16,093 bases of DNA, taken from JAVBOF01 sp031550915. Its GTDB lineage: Bacteria; Bacillota; Clostridia; Christensenellales; MGBC116941. Under the pieces are notes generated by a model, which worked only from the letters and a program-made list of their open reading frames with translations, was not told the origin of the DNA and did no database searches. The stretch lies in contig JAVBOF010000143.1 of assembly GCA_031550915.1 (NCBI GenBank), forward strand, positions 1 through 16,093, given 5' to 3'. Made by a program: the position numbers and the translations under genes. The first letter of the stretch is position 1. Every line of letters begins with the position of its first letter. This document shows, piece by piece, positions 7,077 to 13,081 of this stretch.

Positions 7077-7105
7077 ATTATACAGGTAATAGTTGCTTAA
7101 GACAA
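7077..7105 (-). promoter_or_regulatory. Distal promoter of the CZB-type receptor
   Basis: On the minus strand TTGTCT (complement of 7100-7105, 4 of 6) and TATAAT (complement of 7077-7082, perfect) are separated by 17 nt. It would give a leader of about 175 nt before the receptor start. Confidence 0.55.
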
Positions 7106-7245
7106 GCCGCTTTTCATTTTTTCTATATACCGATTGCGGAAACCACCAATCACTCCCATTCTGAATCAAATTCAATATGGGGTTTCTTGCATAATTTCGG
7201 GCAATTGTCTCTATGCGAACCAACGCTTAGCATATGGTTTTCTGC

Positions 7246-7283
7246 ATAAAAAACCGGCTGAGGGCATTTCCCCCGGCCGGTTT
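7246..7283 (-). terminator. Rho-independent terminator of the methyltransferase gene
   Basis: AAACCGGC (7251-7258) pairs perfectly with GCCGGTTT (7276-7283), with a partly G/C-paired 17-nt loop. On the minus strand six T follow (complement of 7248-7253). It begins 21 nt after the stop codon. Confidence 0.9.
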
Positions 7284-7304
7284 ATTGTTTTAGTGATATT
7301 TTAT

Positions 7305-8318
7305 TTATTTGCCATAATACTCTTTTATTGTCGCAAAGAAGGCGTCGATATTCTCTATCGGGCTCGCAGGCGGTATATCACAACCAGAAGATATTATAAA
7401 ATTCGGATACTTGGAGCATTTATCCAAAACATCAAGTGTCGCTTCCCTGACACTTTCAGGAGTGCCGGAGCGGAAGCGGCTGGCGGGATCTACATTACCC
7501 ATAACGATTTTATCAGAAGGGATCAATGGCAATATCTCGTCCAGCTTAATGGTGTTTCCAAAGTGGAATGCTCTGGCGCCGGTCTCTAAAATCTCTTTTA
7601 CCAGAGGAATCACCTTGCCGCAGTTGTGATATATAACGAGAAAATCTTCTTCTTCGACAGCTTCGATAATACGCTTTACATACGGACTTGAAAATTCCCC
7701 GATATATTGCGGAGACAGCAGGCCCGCTGCAGGTTCGGCAATGACAACACCGTTAGCGCCGATCTTTTTATATTCCTTGATATATTCCGTCAGGAATTTT
7801 GTACTCTTATCAACTACTTTGTGTACCGCTTCAGGATCAACAAAGCACTGTATCATGATCTCTGTGACATCCATCATCCGTGCTGCCAGTGAAAATGGCC
7901 CAATCGTTCCTGCAAATACAGGCCTGTCCTTTATTTCGCGCTTGGCTATTTCTATTGCCTTTATATATTCGCCGGTCCTCTTCGATCCAGCCGGCGGAAC
8001 CTGCAAAGCTTCTGCGTCCTCCGGAGAATTCACAATGGGAGCCGAAACCGTGGGCACTTCGTCGTCCATGTAGCGTACCGGACATCCAAAAGCTTCCGCT
8101 TCAACAGAAAGATCCATCATACTAAGCGAAGCCAGAGTGTCATATTTTTCTGCAATGGCGATCATACCCTGTGCCTGTTTTTCCCCACTGAATACAAGTT
8201 CCTCAACATCTATGCCCAAAAGTCTTGTTCCTGGAAAGGATAGAACTGGCATTCCCTTTTTTTGTTCCGGTGCTGTTTTCAGCCATTCGATCATGTTGAT
8301 CTTATCAAAATTTCCCAT
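7305..8318 (-). CDS. MtaA/MtbA/CmuA-type corrinoid methyltransferase (UroD family)
   Basis: A 337-residue uroporphyrinogen decarboxylase-fold protein. It carries the zinc signature of the cobalamin-dependent methyltransferase branch, not true UroD: His231-Asn-Cys233 in YHNCGK and Cys313 in SSGCDIP. Other family blocks are MDLSVEAEAFGC (68-79), GPFSLA (140-145) and EPAAGLLSP (195-203). Relatives move methyl groups between a methylated corrinoid protein and a thiol such as coenzyme M, or a related acceptor such as tetrahydrofolate. I place the start at the ATG at 8316-8318, 8 nt after GGAGG; an in-frame ATG 15 nt upstream overlaps that ribosome binding site. No corrinoid protein or substrate-specific methyltransferase is adjacent, so partner and substrate are unknown. 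It is a single-gene unit with its own promoter and terminator. Confidence 0.92.
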   Translation of the reverse strand: MGNFDKINMIEWLKTAPEQKKGMPVLSFPGTRLLGIDVEELVFSGEKQAQGMIAIAEKYDTLASLSMMDLSVEAEAFGCPVRYMDDEVPTVSAPIVNSPEDAEALQVPPAGSKRTGEYIKAIEIAKREIKDRPVFAGTIGPFSLAARMMDVTEIMIQCFVDPEAVHKVVDKSTKFLTEYIKEYKKIGANGVVIAEPAAGLLSPQYIGEFSSPYVKRIIEAVEEEDFLVIYHNCGKVIPLVKEILETGARAFHFGNTIKLDEILPLIPSDKIVMGNVDPASRFRSGTPESVREATLDVLDKCSKYPNFIISSGCDIPPASPIENIDAFFATIKEYYGK

Positions 8319-8326
8319 AATCTCAT

Positions 8327-8331
8327 CCTCC
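8327..8331 (-). promoter_or_regulatory. Ribosome binding site deciding the methyltransferase start
   Basis: GGAGG on the minus strand lies 8 nt before the ATG at 8318 and directly overlaps the longer-frame ATG at 8333, which excludes the latter. Confidence 0.8.
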
Positions 8332-8379
8332 ATCTTTTATTTCGACCGCTTCATACAAATAAGCACTGATTCCAGTATG

Positions 8380-8403
8380 CGGATTAGGGTCATTGATTAT
8401 CCG
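8380..8403. repeat. Inverted repeat in the methyltransferase leader
   Basis: CGGATTA (8380-8386) and TTATCCG (8397-8403) match at 6 of 7 positions around a 10-nt spacer. It lies 10 to 35 nt downstream of the candidate -10 box, where an operator could act. It may be chance. Confidence 0.3.
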
Positions 8404-8413
8404 TCCTAACTTA

Positions 8414-8442
8414 TTTATATCATTTAAGCCTATCTACAACAA
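8414..8442 (-). promoter_or_regulatory. Candidate promoter of the methyltransferase gene
   Basis: On the minus strand TTGTTG (complement of 8437-8442) and TATAAA (complement of 8414-8419) are separated by 17 nt. It sits between the presumed gldA terminator and the methyltransferase start, giving a leader of about 90 nt. Confidence 0.5.
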
Positions 8443-8464
8443 TTGACAAAAGCGAAAACATATT

Positions 8465-8496
8465 GGGAAAAAACGCAAAACAGACAAGTTTGCACG
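8465..8496 (-). terminator. Probable weak terminator of gldA
   Basis: On the minus strand CGTG-C-AAAC pairs with GTTT-TGCG (two G-U pairs and a bulged C, loop of 6) and is followed by six T (complement of 8468-8473). It lies about 50 nt after the gldA stop and before the next promoter, so the position is right although the stem is weak. Confidence 0.4.
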
Positions 8497-8543
8497 CTTG
8501 TTTAATAATTATTTATCCCAAATATTCATATTATTTTTATGTA

Positions 8544-9650
8544 CTAGATCAATCCGCCTCCACTCTTATATAGCTTGCCTATTGCATCGGCTGATTTATA
8601 TGCACCTAAAACCTTCTCATAAGTAACTTCAAACGGATGGTTACGGATGAACACCTCTTTCAGCGCCGCTTTGGTCATTATATCGTATTCCTCGTCCGTC
8701 AAATCAAAAAGATGCATGTCATCGAGAGTTACCGGCAGCCCGACGCTGCAGCAAAAACGGTATACCTCGTCCAGTTCCTCGCTAGATGCACCTTGCATAA
8801 CCAGCTGACAACAAAGTGAAAACGCAACTCCCTCACCGTGGTATACATATTCCTCACGGTTTGGCAACGCAAGTGTGCCAAAATAAAAACTGTGGTCAGA
8901 TGAACTTCCGTTGCTCTCAAACCCAAGCCCGCTCATAAGGATATTGACCTCCGTTATCGCCTCATACGCATAGTTAATACTCTTTGCTTCAGCAGCGATC
9001 TTCGCCTGCAGCCCGTATTTTATCAGCATGTCATAGGAATGTTTCGCAATTGCAAGCGCGGTATGCGTTCCCTTGGCTTCAAAATGGTTATCAAAATAAT
9101 GATCCTGGCATACCTTACCGCCTATATATGTAGAGAGTGCGTCACCCATCCCCGAAACAAACAGCCTGACAGGAGAATTGATCAGTATCTCCGTATCCAC
9201 CAGAACGAGATCTGGGCTTTTGGGGCTTACTATCACCTCGTTTATCGTGCCGTCGCCGTTATATACCAGAAACGGCGCACTTGTATATGCGTCGCTTGCC
9301 GCTATTGTCGGAATTATCACCAGTTTCGTTGCGCTCCTATACGCCAAGGCTTTTGCTGTATCCGCCGCCTTTCCTCCACCGATTCCAACTACAACGTCCG
9401 CACCGCATTGCTTTAGTATCGCTTCAAGCTTAAATATTTCATCCCAACTGCATTCGCCGTCAAATTGGGCAAAGGTCAACTCCGCATCTCCGCCAAAGCT
9501 TGCTGAGATATCCTTTTGCAGATCTATCAAGCGGTTTTTACTCGCTAAAATAAAAAATCGGGTCCCCATCCAGCCCGCGCGTTCCTTTAGTCTTTTCAAC
9601 TCGCCGTAGCCTTGCACATAGCGGCCACAGCTTCCCATTATTTTCGTCAT
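8544..9650 (-). CDS. gldA: Glycerol dehydrogenase (iron/zinc-type NAD-dependent alcohol dehydrogenase)
   Basis: This 368-residue protein has the same length as E. coli GldA and its motifs throughout. GECSWDEI is at 65-72, the NAD-binding GIGGGKAADTAKA loop at 89-101, and PTIAASDAYTSA at 114-125, whose Asp120 matches the substrate-site Asp of GldA. The metal ligands are Asp170 in GMGDALST, His253 in SDHSF and His271 in YHGEGVAF. The reaction is oxidation of glycerol to dihydroxyacetone with NAD, or the reverse. Related diols or amino alcohols are possible substrates. The ATG follows AGGAAGG by 7 nt. It lies 74 nt after rlmD with no visible terminator and no convincing promoter, so it may be read from the upstream gene string. 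No dihydroxyacetone kinase or glycerol transporter is present in the window, so the pathway it serves is not shown. Confidence 0.93.
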   Translation of the reverse strand: MTKIMGSCGRYVQGYGELKRLKERAGWMGTRFFILASKNRLIDLQKDISASFGGDAELTFAQFDGECSWDEIFKLEAILKQCGADVVVGIGGGKAADTAKALAYRSATKLVIIPTIAASDAYTSAPFLVYNGDGTINEVIVSPKSPDLVLVDTEILINSPVRLFVSGMGDALSTYIGGKVCQDHYFDNHFEAKGTHTALAIAKHSYDMLIKYGLQAKIAAEAKSINYAYEAITEVNILMSGLGFESNGSSSDHSFYFGTLALPNREEYVYHGEGVAFSLCCQLVMQGASSEELDEVYRFCCSVGLPVTLDDMHLFDLTDEEYDIMTKAALKEVFIRNHPFEVTYEKVLGAYKSADAIGKLYKSGGGLI

Positions 9651-9724
9651 ACACGTACCTTCCTTATATAGATTAAAAATAAATATTAAAATGTATTGAT
9701 GTCTTCATTCATCGGCAAATTCTG

Positions 9725-11098
9725 CTAAATATCCGTTTTCACTAGCAACACCACAGTCTCCACATGGCTTGTTTGCGGGAACATATCATATGGCTGCACT
9801 TCTACAACATTGTATCCAAACGCGCCAAGCTCCTTGCAATCCCGAGCAAGCGTCGCCGGATTACACGATACATAAATTATCCTCTTGACGCCGGACTTCG
9901 CAAGGCAATCCAAAAGGCTTCTTTCACAGCCCTTTCTCGGCGGATCCAAAACCGCGATATCCGGCAAAAACCCTTCTTTAATAATATTAGGAACGATATC
10001 CTCCGCAAGGCCGATTTCAAATCTCGCTTCCAAACCGTTTTTTGTGGCGGCAAGCCGCGCATCATATACCGCGTTTTTCACGCATTCTATGCCGATAACA
10101 CTTTTGGCGTATCTTGCCATCATTAGCGTCATAGTGCCTATACCGCAATATATATCTAATACGTTATCTTCAGGGGTAACGCCGCTGTATTCCAAGACCT
10201 TCTCATACAGTTTTTGTGCGATTTGCGAATTAACCTGCAGAAACGCGTCGTAAGATACGCTATAGTCTATCCCGTTATACCTTTCAACAACGTACTTTCC
10301 GCCATAGGCAACCTTGGTTTCGTCTCCAAGGATAACGTTCGTATCCTTGGTATTGTAATTCACGGCAAGCCCAAAATAGGTCATCTGCAATCCACGTTTT
10401 AGCCTCTCGTCAAGCTCGGGAAAAAAAGGCAAGGCCTGCTTCTTTGCGGCAACTACCATAACGCTGATTTGCCCGCTGTTGGATCTGCGGACGACGACAT
10501 GGCGCAAAAGACCCCTTCCAGTAGTTTCATCATAGGGCATCAGCTTATATAATCTTGCCCATTCCTTAACGATGCCTATCGCCTTCATAATATCGTCTTT
10601 AAGTATATTACATTCACAGGTGTCAATAATTTGGTGGGATTGCCTGCGATAGGGGCCGCAAACAAGTTCCCCCTTTGCCACCCCAAAAGGAAAAGCAGCC
10701 TTGTTGCGGTATCCATATGGCTCCGAGGGCACAATATTACTGATATTGAACCCACTCAAGCCCCCAATACGAGCCAAGGCGTCCATAACTTGCTTTTGCT
10801 TATGCGTCAACTGCGCTTCATAGCGCATATTTTGATATGAACACCCTCCGCATCTTGAAAAAACCGGGCACTTTGTTTCGATCCTGTCGCCGGATGGATC
10901 GATGACTTCCAGCAGCTTGGCGACCGCATAATTTTTACCTATTTTAATGACTGCCGCTTCGACTGTTTCTCCGGGCATAGACAAAGGAACGAACACCGCG
11001 AAGCCTTCATACCTGCCTACGCCGTTTCCGTCCGAATTGATATTTTCGATTTTCAGTTTTATCGTCTGATTCTTTTGCAGAGGTAAAATCGGTCGCAA
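9725..11098 (-). CDS. rlmD: 23S rRNA (uracil-5-)-methyltransferase RlmD (TTG start)
   Basis: A 457-residue SAM-dependent RNA m5U methyltransferase of the TrmA/RumA family. An N-terminal TRAM RNA-binding domain (about 8-66) is followed by the iron-sulfur cluster cysteines Cys77, Cys83 and Cys86 (CPVFSRCGGC) plus Cys161 or Cys163. The methyltransferase domain has the SAM motif DIYCGIGTMTL (315-325), LDPPRKGC (384-391), the catalytic Cys412 in SCNPATLARD and the general-base Glu447 in SHVET. In Firmicutes the homologue (RlmCD) can methylate both U747 and U1939, so the specificity here may be dual. The start is TTG at 11096-11098, 7 nt after GGGGGA; the next in-frame Met is at residue 41 and would remove half of the TRAM domain. 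It lies 29 nt after the thioesterase gene, in the same operon. Confidence 0.95.
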   Translation of the reverse strand: MRPILPLQKNQTIKLKIENINSDGNGVGRYEGFAVFVPLSMPGETVEAAVIKIGKNYAVAKLLEVIDPSGDRIETKCPVFSRCGGCSYQNMRYEAQLTHKQKQVMDALARIGGLSGFNISNIVPSEPYGYRNKAAFPFGVAKGELVCGPYRRQSHQIIDTCECNILKDDIMKAIGIVKEWARLYKLMPYDETTGRGLLRHVVVRRSNSGQISVMVVAAKKQALPFFPELDERLKRGLQMTYFGLAVNYNTKDTNVILGDETKVAYGGKYVVERYNGIDYSVSYDAFLQVNSQIAQKLYEKVLEYSGVTPEDNVLDIYCGIGTMTLMMARYAKSVIGIECVKNAVYDARLAATKNGLEARFEIGLAEDIVPNIIKEGFLPDIAVLDPPRKGCERSLLDCLAKSGVKRIIYVSCNPATLARDCKELGAFGYNVVEVQPYDMFPQTSHVETVVLLVKTDI

Positions 11099-11127
11099 AA
11101 AAACATCCCCCAGATAATAACAGAGAT

Positions 11128-11553
11128 CTATCTGTCCTCAGAATATTTTTGAAGTTTTTCATAAAGCTCCGGCCAGCTCTTTTTCATATTGACCGGCCTA
11201 AAACTTTTATCTACAAATACATGGGCTGTCTCACCGGTAGCTATCAAAACACCGTCCCTATCACGCACGACTTCATAATATACAAGGAATTTTATCATGC
11301 CGCATTCCTTGATAAAAACACTGACCGTAAGTTCGTCGTCAAAATATGCTACGTTTCTAAAATGGATATGCGATTCCACTAAGGGAAACGAATAGCCGCT
11401 TGCTTCAATGCTTGCGTAGCTCAGCCCTATACTCCTCAAAAAAGCCATTTGAGCAGTGTCAAACCATACCGGATAAGCCGAATGGTGAACGATACCGTTT
11501 ACCCCGCTCTCATTATAGCGCACTCTTATTTTGGATTCAGCACATTTATGCAT
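11128..11553 (-). CDS. Hotdog-fold acyl-CoA thioesterase, YbgC/4HBT-like, with altered active site
   Basis: A 141-residue single hotdog-domain protein of the YbgC/4-hydroxybenzoyl-CoA thioesterase family. The family block IRVRY...GIVHHSAYPVWFD is at about 9-32, followed by the helix AFLRSIGLSY, the strand FRNVAYFDDELTV and the end GETAHVFVD. In typical members the block reads Y-x-E-T-D-x-x-G-V-V-Y-H, where the second acidic residue is the catalytic Asp. Here the sequence is YNESGVNGIVHH, so that Asp is Gly17, and the DNA confirms GGG at this codon. Glu15 remains. The ATG at 11551-11553 has GGAGG 6 nt upstream; a longer frame back to 11613 would overlap pfkA and has no such support. It starts 13 nt after pfkA and is followed by rlmD. 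Likely a thioesterase or a divergent hotdog protein; substrate unknown. Confidence 0.88.
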   Translation of the reverse strand: MHKCAESKIRVRYNESGVNGIVHHSAYPVWFDTAQMAFLRSIGLSYASIEASGYSFPLVESHIHFRNVAYFDDELTVSVFIKECGMIKFLVYYEVVRDRDGVLIATGETAHVFVDKSFRPVNMKKSWPELYEKLQKYSEDR

Positions 11554-11559
11554 ACTATA

Positions 11560-11564
11560 CCTCC
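11560..11564 (-). promoter_or_regulatory. Ribosome binding site deciding the thioesterase start
   Basis: GGAGG on the minus strand, directly after the pfkA stop codon, lies 6 nt before the ATG at 11553. Confidence 0.75.
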
Positions 11565-11566
11565 AA

Positions 11567-12529
11567 TCAATTATCCGCCAGCATCTCGGCAATACCGAAA
11601 AGCTCATCATCAAACCTGTTAGGCATGACCAATGCCTCTTTTATATCAAAATCTACAATCTTGTCGTTTTGAATCCCGATGGTTCTGTTGAGCTTCCCAG
11701 CCTCCAGCAGGTTAACAGCATGGACTCCCATTCGAATGGCCAAAAGCCTATCAAAAGCCGACGGATCTCCTCCCCGCTGCGTGTATCCCAAAACCACTCC
11801 TTTTACCTCCAGCCCAGTCTCCTTGGATAGCATATCCGCCAGCTCAACACCTTTAACTATCCCCTCGGCAACAACAATGATGCTCGTCATCTTTCCTCGT
11901 ATCTGCCTTGACGAAAGTTGTTCGCACAGTTTATCGAAATCGAAAGGTTTTTCAGGTACCAAAACGGCTTCGACCCCGCAGGATACCCCCGCATGTAAAG
12001 CAATGTCGCCGCATCTGTTGCCCATTACCTCTATGACGCCGATACGGTCATGCGATATCATCGTATCGCGTATCTTGTATATCTCGCCAATAACATTGTT
12101 TCTTGCAGTATCAAATCCAATGGTGTAATCGGTATAGTTCAAATCGTTGTCTATCGTCCCCGGCAGGCAGATGCAGTTTATCCCCATTTCGCATATATCG
12201 CCCGCGCCTCTGATGCTGCCGTCTCCTCCTATGACTATCAATCCCTCAAGCTCAAACGCTTTCAGAGCCTTCAGCGCCTTGTTTTTTCCATCATCAGTCA
12301 TAAATTCCTTGCTTCGCGCAGTTTTTAATATAGTACCACCCTTATGCGCAATGCCTTCAACATCATCTTCGTCGATAAGTTTTATATCGCCTTGAATCAA
12401 GCCTTTATAGCCGTGATATACACCGAAAGCGCGCATACCTTTCGCGTTGCCCGCTTTCACAATAGCTCTGATTGCTGCGTTCATTCCCGGCGTATCTCCT
12501 CCGCTCGTCAAAACTCCGAACTGTTTCAT
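11567..12529 (-). CDS. pfkA: ATP-dependent 6-phosphofructokinase
   Basis: A 320-residue PfkA, the usual bacterial length, collinear with E. coli PfkA numbering. It has GGDTPGMN (10-17), Arg72 in TARSKEF, GGDGS (101-105) with Gly104 marking the ATP rather than pyrophosphate type, and PGTIDND with Thr125 and catalytic Asp127. Arg162, Met169, Glu222 and Arg252 are present. Three positions differ from the E. coli and Bacillus pattern: Arg171 is Asn (MGNRCGD), Arg243 is Lys (EVKG) and His249 is Tyr (LGYTQRGG). In E. coli 243 and 249 contact fructose 6-phosphate. The enzyme makes fructose 1,6-bisphosphate, the committed step of glycolysis. The ATG follows GAGG by 8 nt, and this ribosome binding site overlaps the stop of the 70-residue protein. 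It lies downstream of dnaE, a common Firmicutes arrangement, here with two small genes between. Confidence 0.97.
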   Translation of the reverse strand: MKQFGVLTSGGDTPGMNAAIRAIVKAGNAKGMRAFGVYHGYKGLIQGDIKLIDEDDVEGIAHKGGTILKTARSKEFMTDDGKNKALKALKAFELEGLIVIGGDGSIRGAGDICEMGINCICLPGTIDNDLNYTDYTIGFDTARNNVIGEIYKIRDTMISHDRIGVIEVMGNRCGDIALHAGVSCGVEAVLVPEKPFDFDKLCEQLSSRQIRGKMTSIIVVAEGIVKGVELADMLSKETGLEVKGVVLGYTQRGGDPSAFDRLLAIRMGVHAVNLLEAGKLNRTIGIQNDKIVDFDIKEALVMPNRFDDELFGIAEMLADN

Positions 12530-12539
12530 CTTTTAAACC

Positions 12540-12752
12540 TCATATAGAATAATTGTCTTCAACCAGCAAAACCATAGCCTCCTCCGCTTCGGCAGCCGGT
12601 ACCATTATCTCAAAATAGTTTTTTTCGTCGATCTGGTTTTTATATAGCGCGCGTATCTTCACCGGATAGCCTTTGCTTTGTAAAAGCGCAAAAACGGAAT
12701 CGGCAGTGTTTTTCCCATGTGCAAGATATACAACGCCCCATCCCTTGGCCAC
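12540..12752 (-). CDS. Conserved small protein of 70 residues, DUF2007-like
   Basis: A 70-residue protein with a compact alpha/beta pattern: strand WGVVYLAHG, helix ADSVFALLQSKG, strand VKIRALY, strand NYFEIMVP, helix EAEEAMVLLVE. This looks like the ferredoxin-like small proteins of the DUF2007 type, and like clostridial proteins between dnaE and pfkA that databases sometimes mislabel as glutamate decarboxylase; it has no such domain. The start is GTG at 12750-12752, with GGAGG 8 nt upstream lying within the last codons of mtrB; the gap to mtrB is only 3 nt. Its own stop overlaps the pfkA ribosome binding site. It is therefore tightly coupled to both neighbours. There is no metal motif and no similarity to the zinc-binding anti-TRAP protein. 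Function unknown. Confidence 0.82.
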   Translation of the reverse strand: MAKGWGVVYLAHGKNTADSVFALLQSKGYPVKIRALYKNQIDEKNYFEIMVPAAEAEEAMVLLVEDNYSI

Positions 12753-12755
12753 TTT

Positions 12756-12989
12756 TCATCCCTCCACGCCGGAACTTATCTCCCCGTGTGATGTCTGTAT
12801 TAGAGCCTTGCCGCGTATCTTTATCGCAGATGTATTCTCGGTAAACTGCGCTATCAAAACCTCACCATCGTCCAGCTTTTCGGTGTGATGGAACTTGGTA
12901 TCCTTGCCGCGCGTCATGCCAATTATCGTGACGCCTTTTTCAAGCGCCTTTATGCATATGAATTCACCCATCATCGCGTTGTCTTCCAA
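12756..12989 (-). CDS. mtrB: Trp RNA-binding attenuation protein (TRAP), TTG start
   Basis: A 77-residue protein that matches Bacillus subtilis TRAP (75 residues) almost end to end. The core blocks are GMTRGKDTKFHHTEKL (24-39), GEVLIAQFTENTSAIKIRGKAL (42-63) and IQTSHG. The RNA-contacting residues of B. subtilis TRAP, Glu36, Lys37, Lys56 and Arg58, correspond to Glu37, Lys38, Lys57 and Arg59, and the tryptophan-pocket Thr/Gly residues around TRG and QFTENTSA are kept. TRAP forms an 11-subunit ring that, with bound tryptophan, wraps RNA bearing about eleven G/UAG triplets and attenuates trp genes. The start is TTG at 12987-12989, 7 nt after AAGGAGG; the longer frame to 13046 lacks a ribosome binding site and adds residues the family does not have. 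It follows dnaE with its own promoter and leads into the 70-residue protein and pfkA. Confidence 0.95.
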   Translation of the reverse strand: MEDNAMMGEFICIKALEKGVTIIGMTRGKDTKFHHTEKLDDGEVLIAQFTENTSAIKIRGKALIQTSHGEISSGVEG

Positions 12990-12996
12990 TTGTGAT

Positions 12997-13003
12997 CCTC
13001 CTT
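12997..13003 (-). promoter_or_regulatory. Ribosome binding site deciding the mtrB start
   Basis: AAGGAGG on the minus strand lies 7 nt before the TTG at 12989. With this start the protein matches known TRAP length, whereas the first upstream ATG lacks such a site. Confidence 0.8.
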
Positions 13004-13065
13004 CGGACAAAACCCCTGCTTTACCTTTGTAATGCATACTTTCCAATATTTTACCAGTGCAGATA

Positions 13066-13074
13066 ATTATATCA
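13066..13074 (-). promoter_or_regulatory. Extended -10 promoter of mtrB
   Basis: The minus strand reads TGATATAAT, a perfect extended -10 (hexamer complement of 13066-13071), 7 nt after the dnaE stop codon. The -35 region lies within the last dnaE codons and is poor (TTGTTC at 18 nt). It would start mtrB-pfkA transcription independently of dnaE, with a leader of about 70 nt. No terminator separates dnaE from mtrB. Confidence 0.6.
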
Positions 13075-13081
13075 TACCGCT

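Larger units (their letters stand above)
6895..7304. other. 410-nt intergenic region before the CZB-type chemoreceptor gene
   Basis: No gene is supported here. Reading on the minus strand, it holds the terminator of the methyltransferase gene (7246-7283), about 140 nt with nothing I can name, a distal promoter (7077-7105), about 140 nt of A/T-rich leader, and a proximal extended -10 (6927-6935). I looked for a cyclic-di-GMP riboswitch, common before clostridial chemoreceptor genes, and did not see its conserved core. Confidence 0.6.

Noticed and set aside
6895..7080. Cyclic-di-GMP riboswitch before a chemoreceptor gene
   Set aside because: The conserved GEMM core elements are not recognisable in this leader or in the one at 3893-4132.
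7026..7223. Minus-strand 65-codon frame in the leader of the CZB-type receptor
   Set aside because: It starts at a TTG with no ribosome binding site, is preceded closely by a stop, ends in A/T-rich low-complexity residues and overlaps the distal promoter.
7305..8318. Call as true uroporphyrinogen decarboxylase (hemE)
   Set aside because: The His-x-Cys and downstream Cys zinc ligands belong to the MtaA/MtbA/CmuA methyltransferase branch, and no heme biosynthesis genes are near.
12540..12752. Anti-TRAP or glutamate decarboxylase
   Set aside because: There are no CxxC zinc motifs as in anti-TRAP, and the protein is far too small for, and unlike, a PLP-dependent decarboxylase.
11128..13081. TRAP binding site (G/UAG repeats) in the mtrB-pfkA operon
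   Set aside because: I scanned the gaps and gene starts for runs of CTC/CTA on the plus strand and saw no series of regularly spaced triplets.
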